64,000 nt of DNA from Arthrobacter sp. 131MFCol6.1 (GCF_000374925.1 NZ_KB895555.1:1-64000); one strand, 5' to 3'; counted from the stretch's first letter, positions 25,229 through 34,913 are shown. Translations and numbers: made by a program. The notes: generated by a model from the letters alone, not told the origin.

Positions 25229-25357
25229 TCAGCCAAACAGGGCCGCCACGCGGGTGAGGGTCTCATAGACGCCATAGGCGAGCGGCACGCCGACAAGCGC
25301 CCAGGCGATGACCAGCTTCCCGGTGGACGGTGTCACCGGTGTCTGTGCACTACTCAT
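25229..25357 (-). CDS. MFS transporter small subunit (42 aa)
   Basis: A 42-residue protein, MSSAQTPVTPSTGKLVIAWA onward to VAALFG, with one membrane helix (LVIAWALVGVPLAYGVY). Its ATG is one base after the TGA of the OFA transporter, with a GGAGGG site inside the transporter's last codons, so the two are tightly coupled. Tiny one-helix proteins are regularly encoded beside OFA-family carriers in actinobacteria and are annotated as small subunits. The exact role is not known to me. Confidence 0.85.
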   Translation of the reverse strand: MSSAQTPVTPSTGKLVIAWALVGVPLAYGVYETLTRVAALFG

Positions 25358-25358
25358 T

Positions 25359-26753
25359 TCAGCCCTCCAAGGCAGGTTCTTCGGACCGGACGCGGCCAGG
25401 ACGTGGTTCGTGGAATCGTGCGTCCACCGGCGAGACCAGCAGGTTCGCCACGAAGCCGATCACCAGCAGCCCCACCATGGTCAGCAAGGCGGGCTGGTAG
25501 GACGCGGCGTTGAGCGCGCCGGGCCTGCCCTTCGCGTCCAGGAAAGCATTGACGATCAGCGGCCCGGCGACGCCCGCCGCGGACCAGGCCGTCAGGAGCC
25601 GGCCGTGGATGGCGCCGACCTGGAAGGTGCCGAAGAGGTCGCGCAGGTAGGCGGGGGCCGTCGCGAACCCGCCGCCGTAGAAGGAGATGATGACGAACGC
25701 GAGGGCCACGTAGAGGACGGTGGACGTCGAGCCGGCCAGCGCCAGCACGGTGTAGAGCAGCGCGCCGACGCCGAGGTAGACCATGTAGATGCGCTTGCGG
25801 CCGGTGACATCGGAGGTGGCGGACCAGGCAAAGCGGCCGGACATGTTGCCGATCGAGAGCAACCCCACGAAGCCGGCGGCCACCGCGGCGCTGGCCAGGG
25901 AGGTGCCGTCGGGCTGGCGGAAGAAGTCCTGGATCATGGGGGCGGCCTGTTCAAGGATGCCGATTCCCGCCGTGACATTGCAGAACAGGGCGATCCAGAC
26001 GAGCCAGAACTGCCTGGTCTTGACCGCGTTCCGGGCCGAGACGTTCTCCGTGGTGACCAGCGAGGCGGCCTTGACCTTTGCGGGGTCGAAGCCCGCCGGT
26101 TGCCATCCCTCGGCCGGGACTTTGATCGTGAACGCGCCGAACATCATGTAGGCCAGATAGACCACGGCGAGGGTCAGGAAGAGCTTGCCCACCGACTCAC
26201 CACTGGCCACCCAGCCCTTGGCCCCGGAGTTGGGATCGTACATCTTCAGCAGGGCCGTGGAGACCGGGCTGGCGATCAGGGCGCCACCGCCGAACCCCAT
26301 GATCGCCATGCCGGTGGCCAGTCCGGGCCGGTCCGGGAACCATTTGATCAGGGTGGAGACCGGGGAGATGTAACCGATCCCCAGGCCAATGCCGCCGACG
26401 ACGCCGTAGCCGAGGTAGACGAGCCAAAGCTGGTGGCTGAAGATGCCCAGGGAGCCGATCAGGAAGCCGCTCGCCCAGAACGCGGCGGAGGTGAACATCG
26501 CCTTGCGGGGCCCGTTCCTGTCCACCCAGGTGCCCATGATCGCGGCCGAGAGGCCCAGCATCACGATCGCGATGGAGAAGATCACGCCGATCTCGGTCAG
26601 GCTCGCGCCGAAGTGCTTCACCAACGCGGTCTTGTAGACGCTCGTCGCGTAGGCCTGGCCGATGCACAGGTGGACCGCGAGGGCTGCCGGGGGTACGAGC
26701 CACCGGTTAAATCCGGGTGGGGCGATGGTTCGTTCGCGGTCCAGCCAACCCAT
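25359..26753 (-). CDS. OFA-family MFS transporter (oxalate/formate antiporter type)
   Basis: 464 residues with twelve membrane helices. OFA hallmarks: N-terminal RWLVPPAALAVHLCIGQAYA, TWVDRNGPRKAM between helices 2 and 3, GGIGLGIGYISPVSTLIKWF and PDRPGLATGMAIMGFGGGA. Family members exchange small carboxylates; the substrate here is open. The start at 26753 has GGGGAG 6 nt before it; in-frame codons further up are in a leader containing a large inverted repeat. First gene of an operon with the 42-aa subunit and a gamma-glutamyltransferase. Confidence 0.9.
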   Translation of the reverse strand: MGWLDRERTIAPPGFNRWLVPPAALAVHLCIGQAYATSVYKTALVKHFGASLTEIGVIFSIAIVMLGLSAAIMGTWVDRNGPRKAMFTSAAFWASGFLIGSLGIFSHQLWLVYLGYGVVGGIGLGIGYISPVSTLIKWFPDRPGLATGMAIMGFGGGALIASPVSTALLKMYDPNSGAKGWVASGESVGKLFLTLAVVYLAYMMFGAFTIKVPAEGWQPAGFDPAKVKAASLVTTENVSARNAVKTRQFWLVWIALFCNVTAGIGILEQAAPMIQDFFRQPDGTSLASAAVAAGFVGLLSIGNMSGRFAWSATSDVTGRKRIYMVYLGVGALLYTVLALAGSTSTVLYVALAFVIISFYGGGFATAPAYLRDLFGTFQVGAIHGRLLTAWSAAGVAGPLIVNAFLDAKGRPGALNAASYQPALLTMVGLLVIGFVANLLVSPVDARFHEPRPGRVRSEEPALEG

Positions 26754-26802
26754 AAGTACTCCCCTGCTCGTCAACGACATCGGTGTCCAGCACATTGCGG
26801 AA

Positions 26803-26849
26803 ACGGCCCCCTGCCAGGGCCTCTGACCGAGCTTCCGGCAGAGGGCCGT
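26803..26849 (-). promoter_or_regulatory. large inverted repeat in the leader of the OFA operon
   Basis: ACGGCCCCCTGCC (26803-26815) and GGCAGAGGGCCGT (26837-26849) form a 13-bp stem with one mismatch and a 21-nt loop, 50 bp upstream of the transporter start. It lies between that gene and the 3' end of tex, so it is either an RNA structure in the leader or a regulator site. No known riboswitch motif recognised. Confidence 0.4.
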
Positions 26850-26962
26850 TGCCTCCGGCAATCATGGTGCAAATCGTCAGCAAACGTACTAGTTATGCGC
26901 CAAGCGGTAGGGAATCCGCGACCAACGGTAGGAGTGGTGCGGCAGCCGCGCCCCTGGGAGCG

Positions 26963-29497
26963 CTACTTGGCCAGGCCGGCCTTCCGGAGCGCCTCCGCCA
27001 TCGCCGTGTTGACCGGCGACGGCGCGGGAGCCGGCTTCTGCGGTTGCCTGCCCGGCGTCCGCCGGTCGGGTGCCGGTTTCCCGGATGACTGCTTTCCGGC
27101 CGGCTGATTCGCCGGCTGTTTCGACGGCGCCTGCGACGCCGGCTGCCGCGGACGTTCCGGCCGCGAGTCCGCACGATCGCCCGCCGCACGATCGCCGGAG
27201 GCTGCCGGTTCGTCGCCGAGCCTGAGGGTGAGCGAGATGCGCTTCCGCTCCGGATCCGCCTCGAGCACCTTGACCCGGACCACCTGCCCGGATTTCACCA
27301 CCTCGCGGGGGTCGGAGACGAAACGGTTCGCCAGGGCCGACACGTGCACGAGCCCGTCCTGGTGCACCCCGACGTCGACGAACGCGCCGAACGCCGCCAC
27401 GTTGGTAACCGTTCCCTCCAGCACCATGCCGGGCCTGAGGTCGGAGATCTTCTCGATGCCTTCCGAGAACGCGGCCGCCGCGAAGGCCGGGCGCGGGTCA
27501 CGGCCCGGCTTCTCGAGTTCGGCGATGATGTCCTGCACGGTGGGCAGGCCGAAGGAGCCGTCCACGAAGTCCTGCGGGTTCAGCGCCGCATAGCTTCCCG
27601 CGGCCGGCGCTTTGCCCGCGGCCGCCTTGATTTTCCGGGCCACCGGGTAGGCCTCCGGGTGCACGCTGGAGGCATCCAGCGGCTCCGCTCCCCCCGTGAT
27701 CCGCAGGAAGCCGGCGCACTGCTCAAACGCCTTGGCGCCCAGCCGCGGGACCTTCTTCAGCTCGCTGCGCTTGGCGAAGGGCCCGTGCTCGTTCCGGTAC
27801 GCCACAATGTTCTCGCTCAGCAGCGGCCCGACCCCGGCCACCCGGCTCAGCAGTGCGGGCGAGGCGGTGTTGACGTCCACGCCCACCGCGTTCACGCAGT
27901 CCTCCACCACCGCGTCCAGGCTGCGGTCCAGCTTCGCGGCCGTGACGTCGTGCTGGTACTGCCCGACGCCGATCGATTTCGGCTCGATTTTCACCAGCTC
28001 CGCGAGCGGATCCTGCAGCCGCCGGGCGATCGAGACGGCACCGCGCAGGGATACATCCATGCCGGGCAGCTCCGCCGCGGCGAGCGCCGACGCCGAATAC
28101 ACCGACGCCCCGGCCTCGGACACCACAATTTTCTGCGGCTTGTTTTCTGACCCGGAGGAGAGCTGCTTGAGCAGTTCGGCGGCGAGCTTGTCCGTCTCCC
28201 TCGAGGCGGTGCCGTTGCCGATCGCGACGAGTTCCACGCCGTGCTTCGTGGCGAGGCCCACGAGGGTCCGCAGCGCCTCGTCCCATTTTCGGGCCGGGGC
28301 GTGCGGGTAGACGGTGTCCGTCGCGACCACCTTGCCGGTGCCGTCCACCACGGCGACCTTGACGCCGGTGCGCAGTCCCGGGTCCAGGCCCAGGGTGGCG
28401 CGGTTCCCGGCCGGCGCGGCGAGCAGCACATCGCGCAGGTTCGCGGCGAACACGCGCACGGCCTCGTCCTCAGCGGCGGCGAACATCCGGCTGCGCAGAT
28501 CTGCCGTCAGCCGCGCCAGGACCCGCGAGCGCCACGCCAGCTGAGCGGTCTGCAACAGCCAGGCATCGGCGGGCCGGCCGCGGTCGGCAACCCCAAGGAA
28601 CCTGGCCACGGCGGCTTCGTAGCGGCCGCGCGCGGCGGTGAGGGCGGCGTCGTCGTTCGGATCAGCCTCGGCGAGATCCAGCTCCAGGGCTCCGTCCTTT
28701 TCTCCTCGCAGCAGCGCCAGGACACGGTGCGAAGGCATTCCGGCCGGCTGCTGGGAGAACTCGAAGTAGTCCTTGAATTTCTGGCCCTCGGCTTCTTTGC
28801 CTTTCTTCACCCGGGACACCATCCGGCCCTGGGTCCACAGCCGCTCCCGGAGCGTGGCGGCCAGGTCGGCATCCTGGGCGACGCGTTCCACCAGGATGGA
28901 GCGGGCGCCGGCGAGCGCTGCGGCCGGGTCACCGATCGAGTGTTCGGCGTTGAGGAATTTGGCGGCTTCGCGGTCCGGGTCCAGTTCCGGGCGCTTGAGC
29001 AGGGCGTCGGCGAGCGGTTCCAGGCCGGCTTCACGGGCGATCTGCGCCTTGGTGCGCCGCTTGGTTTTGAACGGGAGGTAGATGTCCTCCAGCCGCGATT
29101 TCGTGTCGGCGCCGACGACGGCGGCCTGCAGTTCCGGGGTCAGCGCACCCTGGGCGGCGATCGCCTCGAGGATAGTCCGGCGGCGGTCCTCGAGCTCGCG
29201 CAAATAGCGCAGCCGCTCCTCCAGCTCGCGGAGCTGGGTATCGTCCAGCGTCCCGGTGGCTTCCTTGCGGTAGCGGGCGATGAACGGCACAGTGGACCCG
29301 GCGTCGAGCAGCTCCACGGCGGCCCTGACCTGCCAGGGCTGCACGCCGAGCTCGCCGGCGATCTGGGCGGCGATGCCGGACTCCTGGGTCTCTGAGGTGC
29401 CTGCCTGCGGCATGCCGGTCTGTGGGGAGCCGGTCTTTGGGGACGGTCCGGAGGCGGGCGAGAGGGGTGAGGCGGGGCGCTGCGGGTGTTGGGTCAC
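26963..29497 (-). CDS. tex: Tex-family RNA-binding transcription accessory protein
   Basis: 844 residues. Order is typical of Tex: N-terminal helical region (VPFIARYRKEATGTLDDTQL), YqgF/RNase-H-like domain starting LGLDPGLRTGVKVAVVDG (about 368), helix-hairpin-helix motifs (VDVNTASPALLSRVAGVGP), and an S1 domain with VTNVAAFGAFVDVGVHQDGL and VKVLEADPERKRISL (about 690-760). A Pro/Lys/Gln-rich disordered tail follows, common in actinobacterial members. GTG start. Monocistronic in appearance; a general RNA-polymerase-associated factor. Confidence 0.95.
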   Translation of the reverse strand: MTQHPQRPASPLSPASGPSPKTGSPQTGMPQAGTSETQESGIAAQIAGELGVQPWQVRAAVELLDAGSTVPFIARYRKEATGTLDDTQLRELEERLRYLRELEDRRRTILEAIAAQGALTPELQAAVVGADTKSRLEDIYLPFKTKRRTKAQIAREAGLEPLADALLKRPELDPDREAAKFLNAEHSIGDPAAALAGARSILVERVAQDADLAATLRERLWTQGRMVSRVKKGKEAEGQKFKDYFEFSQQPAGMPSHRVLALLRGEKDGALELDLAEADPNDDAALTAARGRYEAAVARFLGVADRGRPADAWLLQTAQLAWRSRVLARLTADLRSRMFAAAEDEAVRVFAANLRDVLLAAPAGNRATLGLDPGLRTGVKVAVVDGTGKVVATDTVYPHAPARKWDEALRTLVGLATKHGVELVAIGNGTASRETDKLAAELLKQLSSGSENKPQKIVVSEAGASVYSASALAAAELPGMDVSLRGAVSIARRLQDPLAELVKIEPKSIGVGQYQHDVTAAKLDRSLDAVVEDCVNAVGVDVNTASPALLSRVAGVGPLLSENIVAYRNEHGPFAKRSELKKVPRLGAKAFEQCAGFLRITGGAEPLDASSVHPEAYPVARKIKAAAGKAPAAGSYAALNPQDFVDGSFGLPTVQDIIAELEKPGRDPRPAFAAAAFSEGIEKISDLRPGMVLEGTVTNVAAFGAFVDVGVHQDGLVHVSALANRFVSDPREVVKSGQVVRVKVLEADPERKRISLTLRLGDEPAASGDRAAGDRADSRPERPRQPASQAPSKQPANQPAGKQSSGKPAPDRRTPGRQPQKPAPAPSPVNTAMAEALRKAGLAK

Positions 29498-29520
29498 CCT
29501 GCCATTTTGCCTTACCTAGG

Positions 29521-30126
29521 TCAGCGGCCGGGCTCGCCCGGAGGAGGAAGGGGCTCCTGCACGTCCTGAACAACCTCGTTGCGGCGCAGGAACCACGGCT
29601 TGAACGGCGGATCAAAGCGGGCGAACCGTGGCCGCCCTACGGCCTTCAGCCCGGCTAGCTTCAGGGCCTCCTGGAGGCCGTCGTTTCGCCGTCGAAAGGC
29701 CGCCTCCGACCCGCTGCCCGAGAACCGAAGGGCGGCCGCCAGGGATCCTGGCAGGTCCCGGACTCTGACGTCGGGGTTCGCCGGGACCGGCGCCGTCTCC
29801 GCCGTCACCCCAGCGGGGAGCACAAAGGCAACGACGAAATCAGCGGGCTCTGCGCTTCCCGGCAGCGGGCCGCTTTGCAGTACCGGGGCGGTCATCGCCA
29901 GCTTTTGCGACGGCCCGGGTTCCTGGATCACCGGGGCCGTCATCGCCAGCTTCCGTTGCGCCGTGTTGCTGCCGCTGATGTAGTTGAAGAGGTGCCGGAA
30001 GGCGGCATTTCCGGCGCGGTCGAACGTCGCGTTGACCTCTATTTCCGCCACAGCGTACGGAGGATAGCGGCGCAGCTCGAAGTGCGCGTAGCGCTGGACC
30101 AGCTCATAGGGTTGCTGTTCGGTCAT
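29521..30126 (-). CDS. SOUL-family heme-binding protein
   Basis: 201 residues matching the SOUL/HBP family: EQQPYELVQRYAHFELRRYP at the start, FRHLFNYISGSNTAQRKLAM, then two KLAMTAPV motifs, the second inside the first half as usual, and a final RFDPPFKPWFLRRNEV. No signal peptide is evident. Family members bind tetrapyrroles; its function in bacteria is unclear. It ends 23 nt upstream of the tex start on the same strand, so cotranscription with tex is possible. Confidence 0.92.
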   Translation of the reverse strand: MTEQQPYELVQRYAHFELRRYPPYAVAEIEVNATFDRAGNAAFRHLFNYISGSNTAQRKLAMTAPVIQEPGPSQKLAMTAPVLQSGPLPGSAEPADFVVAFVLPAGVTAETAPVPANPDVRVRDLPGSLAAALRFSGSGSEAAFRRRNDGLQEALKLAGLKAVGRPRFARFDPPFKPWFLRRNEVVQDVQEPLPPPGEPGR

Positions 30127-30289
30127 AGTCCTCAGACCCTACGCCGGTCCTACGACAGGAACCAGCGGTACCTAGCCTCTTTACAGGTGCCTGGTACCCG
30201 CCTCCTGGCTGGTGCTTGATTGTCAGGGGGCTTTGATAGCTTGAATAGCGGAGGTCAACAACAACGGGGGCACCAACAACGGGGGCACA

Positions 30290-33200
30290 GTGTTTTTTCT
30301 TGAACCTGAGGTACCGGGGTCATCACGGGACCTGGTCTACTCCGCGAGCGACCTCGTGGCGGCCGCGAGTTGCGAGTATCAGCTGCTGCGGAAACTCGAC
30401 GAGAAGCTGGGCCGCTGCCCCAGGGCTACGTTCGAAGACGACGAGATGCTCAAGCATGCAGCGGTGTTGGGTGACCTCCACGAGCGCAAGGTCCTTAACG
30501 GTTTCGTTGCGGAGTTCGGTCCCTGGGATCCGGCCACCGGGCACGGCGTGTACGACGTCGCCACTGCCCCCACGATGGACCGCGCCACGCTGGCGGCCAA
30601 GCACGCCGAGTCCATCGGAGCGCTGCGCGCGGGGGCCGACGTCGTCTTCCAGGCCGCCTTCTTCGACGGCCAGTTCCACGGCCGCTCCGACTTCCTCGTG
30701 CGGCAGACCGACGGCAGCTATGCGGTGTTCGACACCAAACTGGCCCGCCACGCGAAGGTGACCGCCTTACTGCAACTGGCCGCCTACGGCGAGCAGCTGC
30801 TGAAGGCCGGAATCCCGGTGGATCCGGCGGTGACACTCGTTCTTGGCTCGACGGTGCAGCTGGCCGATGGCGGATTCGACTACGTGCGAAGCCACCACAA
30901 ACTCTCCGAGATCCTGCCGGTTTTCCGTGAGCGGCGCGATCGTTTCCTCGCGCTGACCGCCGCGCACATCGCACAGCCGGGAACAGTGGGCTGGGGCGCG
31001 CCCGGGCTCACCGCCTGCGGACGCTGCGATTACTGCCAGGAGCAAGTCAAAGCCACCGACGATCTCCTCCTCGTGGCCCGGATGAACTCCGTGCAGCGCA
31101 AGAACCTCCACGAACGTGGGATTTGGACAGTCACTGACCTGGCGCAAGCGACCCTCGCCAAGCCTACCCCTGCGCTCGTGCGCCTGCAGGAACAGGCGCG
31201 GATGCAGAGCGGCGTTGGCCCTGCCGACGGAGCAGTGCGCTATCGCAAGGACGGCGAAGAGCACACCATCCGGTACGGCGTCCTGCCCGGGAACACCTTG
31301 GCCGAGCTGCCCCCACCGAGCCCAGGCGATATCTTCTTCGACTTCGAGGGCGATCCGCTGTGGCAGGATCGCGCCACGGGAGTGTGGGGGCTTGAGTACC
31401 TGTTCGGCGTGATCGAGGCGCCCACCGAGCCGGGCGGCGAAGGCGTGTTCAAACCGTTCTGGGCCCACAACCGGAAGGCGGAGAAGCAGGCGTTCCTCGA
31501 TTTCCTTGACTATGTCGAGAAACGCCGTCGGGAGCACCCGGACATGCACGTCTACCACTACGCACCGTATGAAAAAACGGCGCTTCGAAAACTCTCGGTG
31601 ATGCATGTTGCCGGGGAGGACATCGTGGACGAGTGGCTCCGCGAGGGACTTCTGGTGGACCTGTACCAAACGGTCCGGAACAGCATCAGGATCTCCGAGA
31701 ACTCGTACAGCATCAAGAAGCTTGAGCCGCTCTACATGGGGACGAACCTTCGAACCGGCGACGTGAAGGACGCCGGAGCCTCCGTGATTGCCTACGCAAG
31801 GTACTGCGACGCGAGGGACAATGAGCGGCCCGACGAAGCGGCCACAATCCTCGCCGGGATCTCCGACTACAACCAATACGACTGCCTCTCCACCCTGGAG
31901 CTCCGGAACTGGCTGCTCGGGCTGGCCAAGGAACGCCGGCTGGAGCCAAACGCCGCCGAGGCGGGCCCCGCCGGGTCCGGGCCCGTCCGGACTGGCGCCG
32001 CGTCCGGCGCTGAGGGGGTCGCGGAGGACGGCCCCGACGGCGGCGGCTCGGCAGGAGCCGATGCCGTGTTTGACCCGGCTGAGCTGGCACTTCTGCAATT
32101 CGCTGAGCCGGGCAGCGGCTTGTCCGAGGACGACCGTAAGGCCGTCGCCATGCTGGCCGCGGCCGTGAGCTACCACCGCCGGGAGCGCAAGTCGTTCTGG
32201 TGGGCGCACTTCGACCGGTGCGAGCACGGTCCGGACACACACGAACGGGACCGGAACGTTTTCCTCGTCGAATCCGCGGAAATCCTCGACGACTGGCAAC
32301 AGACGGGGACCAAGCTTCCGGAGCGGCGGGTCAAGCTGTCCGGCTCCGTGAGTCCCGGATCGGACCTCCGCGAGGGCAGCAAGTGGTTCCGCATGTATGA
32401 GCTTCCACTTCCCGCCGGGCTGGAGGGTACCGGCAAGAACGGAACCGGACGGAGCGGATGGTTCGGCACGGAGGTCCTGGAACTGGGGCATGAGGACGGC
32501 AAGGACACCGTCATCATCCGGGACCGGCTGCACCGGAAGATCCCGCCCCACAATGACGTCCCCATTGCGCTGACGGAAGACCAACCCCTCGCCACCAAGA
32601 GCCTCGAGCAAGCACTGGCAGCCCTCGCTGACACGGTGGTCGCCGGCATGGGGTCCGGATCCCTCCCCCGCCATCCTGCGCTTGACCTCGTCCGGCGTCA
32701 GCCGCCGAGGCTGGCCGCCGGAGCTTCGCTGCCGCAGCCTGGCGTCGGACCAGACCGCTTCATTGAAGCCATCACGGCGGCGGTGCTGGCCCTTGACCAC
32801 TCCTACCTGGCAGTGCAGGGTCCGCCCGGGACGGGCAAGACCCATGTGGGGTCCCACGTCATCGCCCGGCTCGTGGCCCGCGGCTGGAAGGTCGGTGTCG
32901 TCGGCCAGTCCCACGCGGTGGTGGAGAACCTGCTGAAAACCGCTGTCACCAAGGCCGGGGTCGACCCGGCGCTGGTGGCCAAAGACGTGAAGCACGACGA
33001 CGCCCTGCCGTGGGGCCGGCGCACCGGCAAGGACGTTGCGGAGCTGCTGGGTGCATCTGGAGGCGTCCTCGTCGGCGGCACGGCGTGGACGATGACCGGC
33101 GCCACCGTCCCGGCCGGCTCCCTGGATCTCCTGGTGATCGACGAGGCCGGCCAGTTCTCGCTGGCCAACACGCTCGCCGTGGCGCAGGCGAGCAGCCGGC

Positions 33201-33937
33201 TGCTTTTGCTCGGCGACCCGCAGCAGCTGCCGCAGGTCAGCCAGGGCAGGCACCCCGAGCCGGTCGACGAGTCGGCGCTGGGCTGGATTTCCGCAGGCCA
33301 CGCCACGCTGCCGCCCGAGCTTGGCTACTTTTTGGCCGACTCATGGCGGATGAACTCCAAGCTGTGCCTGGCCGTCTCGGAATTGTCCTACGAAGGCCGG
33401 TTGCGTTCCGCCCCGTCCGCGGATCTGCGCCGTCTGGAGGGTGTGCCCGCGGGGATCGAGACGGTGATGGTGCCGCACAGCGGGAACACGACGTCGTCGG
33501 CCGAGGAGGCTGCCGAGGTCGTCGGGCAGGTGCGTCGCCATTTGGGCCTTTCCTGGCACACCGCAGACGGAGCCCGGCCATTGGAGGCATCCGACATTCT
33601 GGTGGTGGCCGCCTACAACGCCCAGGTCAACGTCATCCGCGATGCCCTGGACGCCGCGAATCTCTCCGGCGTGCGGGTGGGGACCGTGGATAAGTTCCAG
33701 GGTCAGGAAGCCGCGGTCGTGATTGTGTCCATGGCGTGTTCTGCGGTGGCCGAGGCCCCGCGGGGCATGGAGTTCCTGCTGTCGCGGAACCGGATCAATG
33801 TGGCGGTGTCCCGCGGCCAATGGCGTGCCGTGATCGTCCGCGCACCCGAACTGACCAACTACCTGCCCGCCCACCCGGAGGGCCTGGAGCAGCTCGGCGG
33901 CTTCATCGGCCTGTGCCAAAGGTCGGTGGTTTCCTGA
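30290..33937 (+). CDS. TM0106-type RecB-like nuclease fused to SF1 helicase
   Basis: 1215 residues. The N-terminal PD-(D/E)XK nuclease has FHGRSDFLVRQ and YAVFDTKLARHAK (about 130-160) and a CGRCDYC cysteine cluster near 242 typical of RecB/Cas4-like folds. An RNase-H-like domain starts with IFFDFEGDPLW (about 347). The C-terminal SF1 helicase has QGPPGTGKTH (about 843), LLVIDEAGQFS, LGDPQQLPQ, VDKFQGQEA and NVAVSRGQW. GTG start after GGGGGCACA. Predicted DNA-processing enzyme, possibly repair or defence; it stands alone. A single CATG-type repeat motif follows its stop. Confidence 0.9.
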   Translation: MFFLEPEVPGSSRDLVYSASDLVAAASCEYQLLRKLDEKLGRCPRATFEDDEMLKHAAVLGDLHERKVLNGFVAEFGPWDPATGHGVYDVATAPTMDRATLAAKHAESIGALRAGADVVFQAAFFDGQFHGRSDFLVRQTDGSYAVFDTKLARHAKVTALLQLAAYGEQLLKAGIPVDPAVTLVLGSTVQLADGGFDYVRSHHKLSEILPVFRERRDRFLALTAAHIAQPGTVGWGAPGLTACGRCDYCQEQVKATDDLLLVARMNSVQRKNLHERGIWTVTDLAQATLAKPTPALVRLQEQARMQSGVGPADGAVRYRKDGEEHTIRYGVLPGNTLAELPPPSPGDIFFDFEGDPLWQDRATGVWGLEYLFGVIEAPTEPGGEGVFKPFWAHNRKAEKQAFLDFLDYVEKRRREHPDMHVYHYAPYEKTALRKLSVMHVAGEDIVDEWLREGLLVDLYQTVRNSIRISENSYSIKKLEPLYMGTNLRTGDVKDAGASVIAYARYCDARDNERPDEAATILAGISDYNQYDCLSTLELRNWLLGLAKERRLEPNAAEAGPAGSGPVRTGAASGAEGVAEDGPDGGGSAGADAVFDPAELALLQFAEPGSGLSEDDRKAVAMLAAAVSYHRRERKSFWWAHFDRCEHGPDTHERDRNVFLVESAEILDDWQQTGTKLPERRVKLSGSVSPGSDLREGSKWFRMYELPLPAGLEGTGKNGTGRSGWFGTEVLELGHEDGKDTVIIRDRLHRKIPPHNDVPIALTEDQPLATKSLEQALAALADTVVAGMGSGSLPRHPALDLVRRQPPRLAAGASLPQPGVGPDRFIEAITAAVLALDHSYLAVQGPPGTGKTHVGSHVIARLVARGWKVGVVGQSHAVVENLLKTAVTKAGVDPALVAKDVKHDDALPWGRRTGKDVAELLGASGGVLVGGTAWTMTGATVPAGSLDLLVIDEAGQFSLANTLAVAQASSRLLLLGDPQQLPQVSQGRHPEPVDESALGWISAGHATLPPELGYFLADSWRMNSKLCLAVSELSYEGRLRSAPSADLRRLEGVPAGIETVMVPHSGNTTSSAEEAAEVVGQVRRHLGLSWHTADGARPLEASDILVVAAYNAQVNVIRDALDAANLSGVRVGTVDKFQGQEAAVVIVSMACSAVAEAPRGMEFLLSRNRINVAVSRGQWRAVIVRAPELTNYLPAHPEGLEQLGGFIGLCQRSVVS

Positions 33938-33957
33938 GCTTCGCCCGCCACGCCAAG

Positions 33958-33967
33958 AGACATGCCC
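33958..33967. repeat. isolated CATG repeat motif
   Basis: GAGACATGCCCCTTCTTTGA at 33957-33976 resembles the motif and its right flank at 34834-34850 (GGGACATGCCCATTCTTGGA). It lies 20 bp after the helicase stop and is the leftmost member of the repeat family that borders the catabolic island. Confidence 0.6.
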
Positions 33968-34185
33968 CTTCTTTGATTCCTTGCCGCGGACAGGAACGGT
34001 GATTCGATCGAAGATACCGTCAACTGACCAGTTGCCTGACCTGAGTGCACACCGTCCATGGGCGACCGCGAAGGGAATCGGACTAATGACAGGAAGCACC
34101 CCTTACGGTGATGATGGTCGTGGCTTGGCCTCACTGGCTGGAGTTCAATGGGGCTGGCACTTCGCTAGCCTGGGGGGAGATTTGC

Positions 34186-34629
34186 ATGTTTAGGGTCGAA
34201 AAAACCGGGGACAATCTGGTGCCTCGAGTCGCAGATGCCGACGCCGGTGTATATCTCGAATGGTTAGTAACAGGAAGCCGCTACACCACCGAAGTTTTCG
34301 AGCTGCTAAGTGCGAGCGGCGGAATTCCTTTTACCACGTCGCGAGAATACGTCGTTGACCCTGAAACTGGATTCAAGTCCACACTGTTCAAATTTATCGC
34401 CTTTGGCAGTGCCCCTCGAGCTCAAAGTAGAGCCAAGCACTTGGTCAATCGCACATTCAGGGACGACAACGAACAGCAATATTGGATGAAGATTGCAGTG
34501 GAGGCGCTGCTGGTCTTTGGAACTGCTTTCAATGGCTTAGAAGCACCCTATAAGCGGTACACGCAGGTCGAATTGAATGGTCGAATCTACACGCTTGAGG
34601 ATTTTGGATATGCGCTAGGCCAGAAATAA
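34186..34629 (+). CDS. hypothetical protein of lower GC content
   Basis: 147 residues, no signal peptide or membrane helix and no family I recognise. Starts MFRVEKTGDNLVPRVADADA and ends GRIYTLEDFGYALGQK; the middle is aromatic- and charge-rich (REYVVDPETGFKSTLFKFIA). The ATG has GGGGGGAG 7 nt upstream. Codon use is clearly less GC-biased than its neighbours (many A/T third positions), and it is flanked on both sides by CATG repeat motifs, both signs of recent arrival. It converges on the TIM-homologue gene. Confidence 0.65.
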   Translation: MFRVEKTGDNLVPRVADADAGVYLEWLVTGSRYTTEVFELLSASGGIPFTTSREYVVDPETGFKSTLFKFIAFGSAPRAQSRAKHLVNRTFRDDNEQQYWMKIAVEALLVFGTAFNGLEAPYKRYTQVELNGRIYTLEDFGYALGQK

Positions 34630-34730
34630 AGCGGTATAAGTCAAAAACAGGGTTGAGTCATGATTGCGAACTCTGCGGACACCTCAAGGAAGAGCTCCAA
34701 CTTTGGAGGACCCGTTCATTCCCTCTTTGG

Positions 34731-34913
34731 GGATCATGTCCATTCTTGAATGCCATGAGTGGACACAATAGCTTTTTGCCCACCCTTCGTGGCCCCAGGG
34801 GGATATGTCCAGTGGTGACGGTCAGCGGCCATGGGACATGCCCATTCTTGGATTCCTGTAGTGGGCACCATGATCTCCTGCCCATCGCCCGCGGTCAGGA
34901 CTGGACATGTCCC
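34731..34913. repeat. left-hand CATG repeat cluster
   Basis: Between two convergent genes lie motifs related to GGACATGTCC: CATG cores at 34735, 34754, 34830, 34837, 34869 and 34906, plus GGATATGTCC at 34801. Shared flanks such as CATTCTTGRAT and GTCCAGTGG link them to one another and to the array at 46.1-46.8 kb. The last motif lies inside the coding end of the TIM-homologue gene. No transposase or coding frame accompanies them. Confidence 0.7.
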
